DNA of 15,889 nt from Treponema sp. (GTDB taxonomy: Bacteria > Spirochaetota > Spirochaetia > Treponematales > Treponemataceae). Positions 13,872 through 15,889 of this stretch are shown in pieces (position 1 is the first letter of the stretch; every line of letters begins with the position of its first letter). Location of the stretch: positions 1-15,889 of the forward strand of contig JAGABO010000153.1 of the NCBI GenBank assembly GCA_017614655.1, given 5' to 3'. The position numbers and the translations under genes were made by a program. A model generated the notes under the pieces. The model worked only from the letters and a program-made list of their open reading frames with translations. It had not been told where the DNA came from and did not search any database.

Positions 13872-15065
13872 TTGAACGGAAGTACTGTAACCATCAGCAA
13901 CGTGTCCAAGCATTTCGGTGATTTTCACGCGCTTGACAACGTAGACTTTACCATTAAACAGGGAGAGTTCTTTTCTCTACTCGGACCATCAGGCTGCGGA
14001 AAAACTACGCTTCTGCGCATTATTGCAGGCTTTGAATTTCCTGATGAAGGAGCAGTTCTTTTTGATGACAAAGACATTGTTCCGCTTCCTCCGAACAAGA
14101 GGCCGGTAAATACCGTTTTCCAGAGTTACGCCCTCTTTCCTCATCTGAGCGTTTACGAAAACGTAGCTTTTCCTTTAAGATTAAGAAAGCTCGATAAAAA
14201 TGTGATTGATTCAAAAGTAAAGGAATACCTTCGTCTTGTTCAGCTTGAACAGCATGCCTACAAAAAGCCAAACCAGCTTTCGGGCGGACAGAGGCAGCGT
14301 GTTGCAATTGCGCGCGCACTTATAAACGAGCCTAAGGTTCTTCTTCTTGATGAACCGCTTTCGGCACTGGATGCAAAACTCCGCTCAAGCCTTCTTCTTG
14401 ATCTTGATGCACTTCACGACAAAATCGGAATCACCTTTATTTACGTTACCCACGATCAGAGTGAAGCGCTTGCTGTTTCTGACCGCATTGCCGTAATGAA
14501 TGCAGGAAAGGTGCTTCAGGTTGGAAGCCCGTTCGAAATTTACGAAAGCCCGGCTACCCAGTTTGTAGCACAGTTCATCGGTGAGACAAATCTTTTTGAA
14601 GCAACGGTCGTAAACTGCGAAAGCTATAAGGTAGAAGGAAAGGCCGATATTGAACACATGGTAACGCTTAACGTTCCGGCACTCGGAATGCAGGCTCAGC
14701 TTAAAGGCGACACACAGGCTACCAAAGAAGAAGACAAGAACATTCTTGTAACTGACTACGAGCATACAGACGAAGGACAGAAGGTTGCGTTTACCGTTCG
14801 CCCGGAAAAAATCCGCATTACCCGCGAAGAACCTGCCTTTGGAGGCCGCCGCGACATCAATGTATTTAAGGGCATCGTTAAGGAACCTGTATACACCGGC
14901 TTCCAGTCAAAGTTTTATGTAGAACTTGAAAACGGCACGATCGTAAAGGTATTCAAGCAGCACACAAACTATCTTGATGACGGTCCGGAAATCGCCTGGA
15001 AGGATACTGTTTATATTTCGTGGTCGGCAGAAGACGGCTACATCGTAGAAGACATAAACAAGTAG
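13872..15065 (+). CDS. potA: spermidine/putrescine ABC transporter ATPase PotA
   Basis: The ATP-hydrolysing subunit of a polyamine importer, 397 residues (E. coli PotA has 378). The motifs are Walker A GPSGCGKT (38-45), Q-loop [10 protein letters not shown] (82-91), signature LSGGQRQR (136-143), Walker B VLLLDEP (156-162) and H-loop H194 in [15 protein letters not shown]-type regulatory domain follows (about 280-390), with VRPEKIRI near 303-310. The linker between core and TOBE (about 236-295) is longer and more charged than usual, which explains the extra length. Translation starts at a TTG at 13872, preceded by AGGAGAGG; no in-frame ATG lies near. potB follows six bases after the stop. PotA and ATPases of related Fe3+ or sulfate importers are similar; the PotB-like neighbour supports polyamines. 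Confidence 0.92.
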   Translation: MNGSTVTISNVSKHFGDFHALDNVDFTIKQGEFFSLLGPSGCGKTTLLRIIAGFEFPDEGAVLFDDKDIVPLPPNKRPVNTVFQSYALFPHLSVYENVAFPLRLRKLDKNVIDSKVKEYLRLVQLEQHAYKKPNQLSGGQRQRVAIARALINEPKVLLLDEPLSALDAKLRSSLLLDLDALHDKIGITFIYVTHDQSEALAVSDRIAVMNAGKVLQVGSPFEIYESPATQFVAQFIGETNLFEATVVNCESYKVEGKADIEHMVTLNVPALGMQAQLKGDTQATKEEDKNILVTDYEHTDEGQKVAFTVRPEKIRITREEPAFGGRRDINVFKGIVKEPVYTGFQSKFYVELENGTIVKVFKQHTNYLDDGPEIAWKDTVYISWSAEDGYIVEDINK

Positions 15066-15071
15066 GTGTCT

Positions 15072-15889
15072 ATGGAAGAAAAAAACACACAGACAGCAGA
15101 CCTTAAACTTGCAGCAAAAGCTCACAGCCTTTCGCACAGGAAGCTTAATCCGGGACCTGCCTACGCCTGGCCGATGGGAACATGGTTTTCGCTTTTCTTT
15201 ATAGTGCCGATCGGAATAATACTGTGCTACTCTTTCATGAAGCGGGACATGTTCGGCGGAGTTATTCACGAATTTTCTTTTGATGCTTACAAACAGATGT
15301 TTTCCAGAACGTATGCATTTATTTTCCTGCGTACTCTCTGGATGACTGTAATTGCAACCCTTGTTTCCATCCTGATTGCCCTTCCCTGCGGATACGCAAT
15401 TGCACGAAGCCGTCATCAGACACTGCTTCTGATTCTTGTAATAATTCCGTTCCTTACCAATTCCCTCATCCGTATTTTTGCATGGATGACGATTATGGGC
15501 GAAAACGGACTTTTAAATTCATTACTGCGTTTCTTCTTTAACATAAAAAATGCAGTTACCGGAGGGACGTCAGAATTTGTTCCGCATAAATTCATGTTCA
15601 CAAGAACTGCCGTTATCATAGTAAGCATTTACATGTATCTGCCCTATGCAATTCTTCCGGTATTTACAGCTGTAGACAGATTTGACTTTACGCTTCTGGA
15701 AGCTGCCCGTGATCTTGGAGCTACAAAACCAATGGCAACTGTTAAGATTCTTTTACCCGGAATAAAGGGCGGAATCATCAGTGCGCTTATATTTACATTC
15801 ATCCCGATTTTCGGAAACTACACTGTTCCTCAGATTATCGGAAGCACCGAAAGCTACATGCTCGGAAACATCATCATGGATCAGATTCA
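15072..15889 (+). CDS. potB: spermidine/putrescine ABC transporter permease PotB (3' end off the window)
   Basis: An open frame of 272 codons from the ATG at 15072 that runs off the right edge; the usual length is about 280-300, so only the tail is missing. It has a hydrophilic N-terminus of about 35 residues and a first helix near 38-57 (SLFFIVPIGIILCYSF). A set of further membrane helices follows, beginning with RTLWMTVIATLVSILIALP. The EAA loop that docks on the ATPase is at about 210-229 (EAARDLGATKPMATVKILLP). MRIFAW-like LIRIFAWMTIMGENGLLN matches PotB and its relatives. It lies six bases after potA with TAGGTG as ribosome binding site, so the two are one operon. potC and a binding protein are expected next. 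Confidence 0.9.
   Translation, partial: MEEKNTQTADLKLAAKAHSLSHRKLNPGPAYAWPMGTWFSLFFIVPIGIILCYSFMKRDMFGGVIHEFSFDAYKQMFSRTYAFIFLRTLWMTVIATLVSILIALPCGYAIARSRHQTLLLILVIIPFLTNSLIRIFAWMTIMGENGLLNSLLRFFFNIKNAVTGGTSEFVPHKFMFTRTAVIIVSIYMYLPYAILPVFTAVDRFDFTLLEAARDLGATKPMATVKILLPGIKGGIISALIFTFIPIFGNYTVPQIIGSTESYMLGNIIMDQI

Noticed and set aside
14907..15416. Minus-strand frame of 169 codons across potA and potB
   Set aside because: It spans the junction of two well-recognised genes and shows no family resemblance; a by-product of codon bias.
1..15889. Mobile elements, CRISPR arrays, phage genes or known defence systems
   Set aside because: No repeat-spacer pattern, transposase, integrase, terminal inverted repeats or defence-type domains were seen; the A-rich runs are ordinary for this AT-rich genome.

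Overview
The window looks like chromosomal DNA of a low-GC spirochaete, most likely a Treponema-like, host-associated one. This rests on the protein repertoire (sigma-54, an EarP glycosyltransferase, a DUF1015 protein, a short ribosome-hibernation factor, a large lipoprotein with a relaxed spirochaete-type lipobox) and AT-rich A/T-biased coding sequence. It is inference; no rRNA or other strict marker is present. I see no insertion sequence, prophage or CRISPR array, and no gap above 300 bases without a gene.

Layout. (1) 1-4391, minus strand: a four-gene operon reading lipoprotein, ABC ATPase, ABC-2 permease, second ABC-2 permease (runs off the left edge). It looks like an uncharacterised export or envelope system. 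(2) 4485-5957: tRNA-Arg(CCU) with its own promoter and terminator, then earP on the minus strand, the arginine rhamnosyltransferase for elongation factor P. (3) 6032-9338: comM/yifB (plus), tRNA-Leu(CAA) (minus), a compact terminator/promoter block, and recQ (plus). (4) 9335-12593: a DUF1015 gene (minus) diverging from rpoN (plus), with rpoN converging on hpf (minus). (5) 12623-13713, minus: azlCD, a branched-chain amino-acid exporter. (6) 13872-15889, plus: potA and the start of potB, a spermidine/putrescine importer that continues past the right edge.

How it works together. Several genes concern translation and growth state: the two tRNAs, EarP (helps ribosomes through polyproline), HPF (ribosome hibernation) and RpoN (alternative sigma factor). 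Others handle nitrogen compounds (AzlCD, PotAB) and DNA processing (ComM, RecQ).

The most striking signal is in the starts. Four genes (earP, the DUF1015 gene, rpoN, azlC) have a sigma-70-type -10 box ending 6-7 bases before the ATG and no Shine-Dalgarno sequence, so they look leaderless. Others (comM, hpf, potA, the lipoprotein gene) have ordinary ribosome binding sites. Two of the leaderless promoters, for the DUF1015 gene and rpoN, lie back to back in 46 bases and overlap. Other points to check are a RecQ that lacks the winged-helix domain, alternative hairpins in front of recQ, an inverted rpoN-hpf neighbourhood, and the lipoprotein-ABC export operon.
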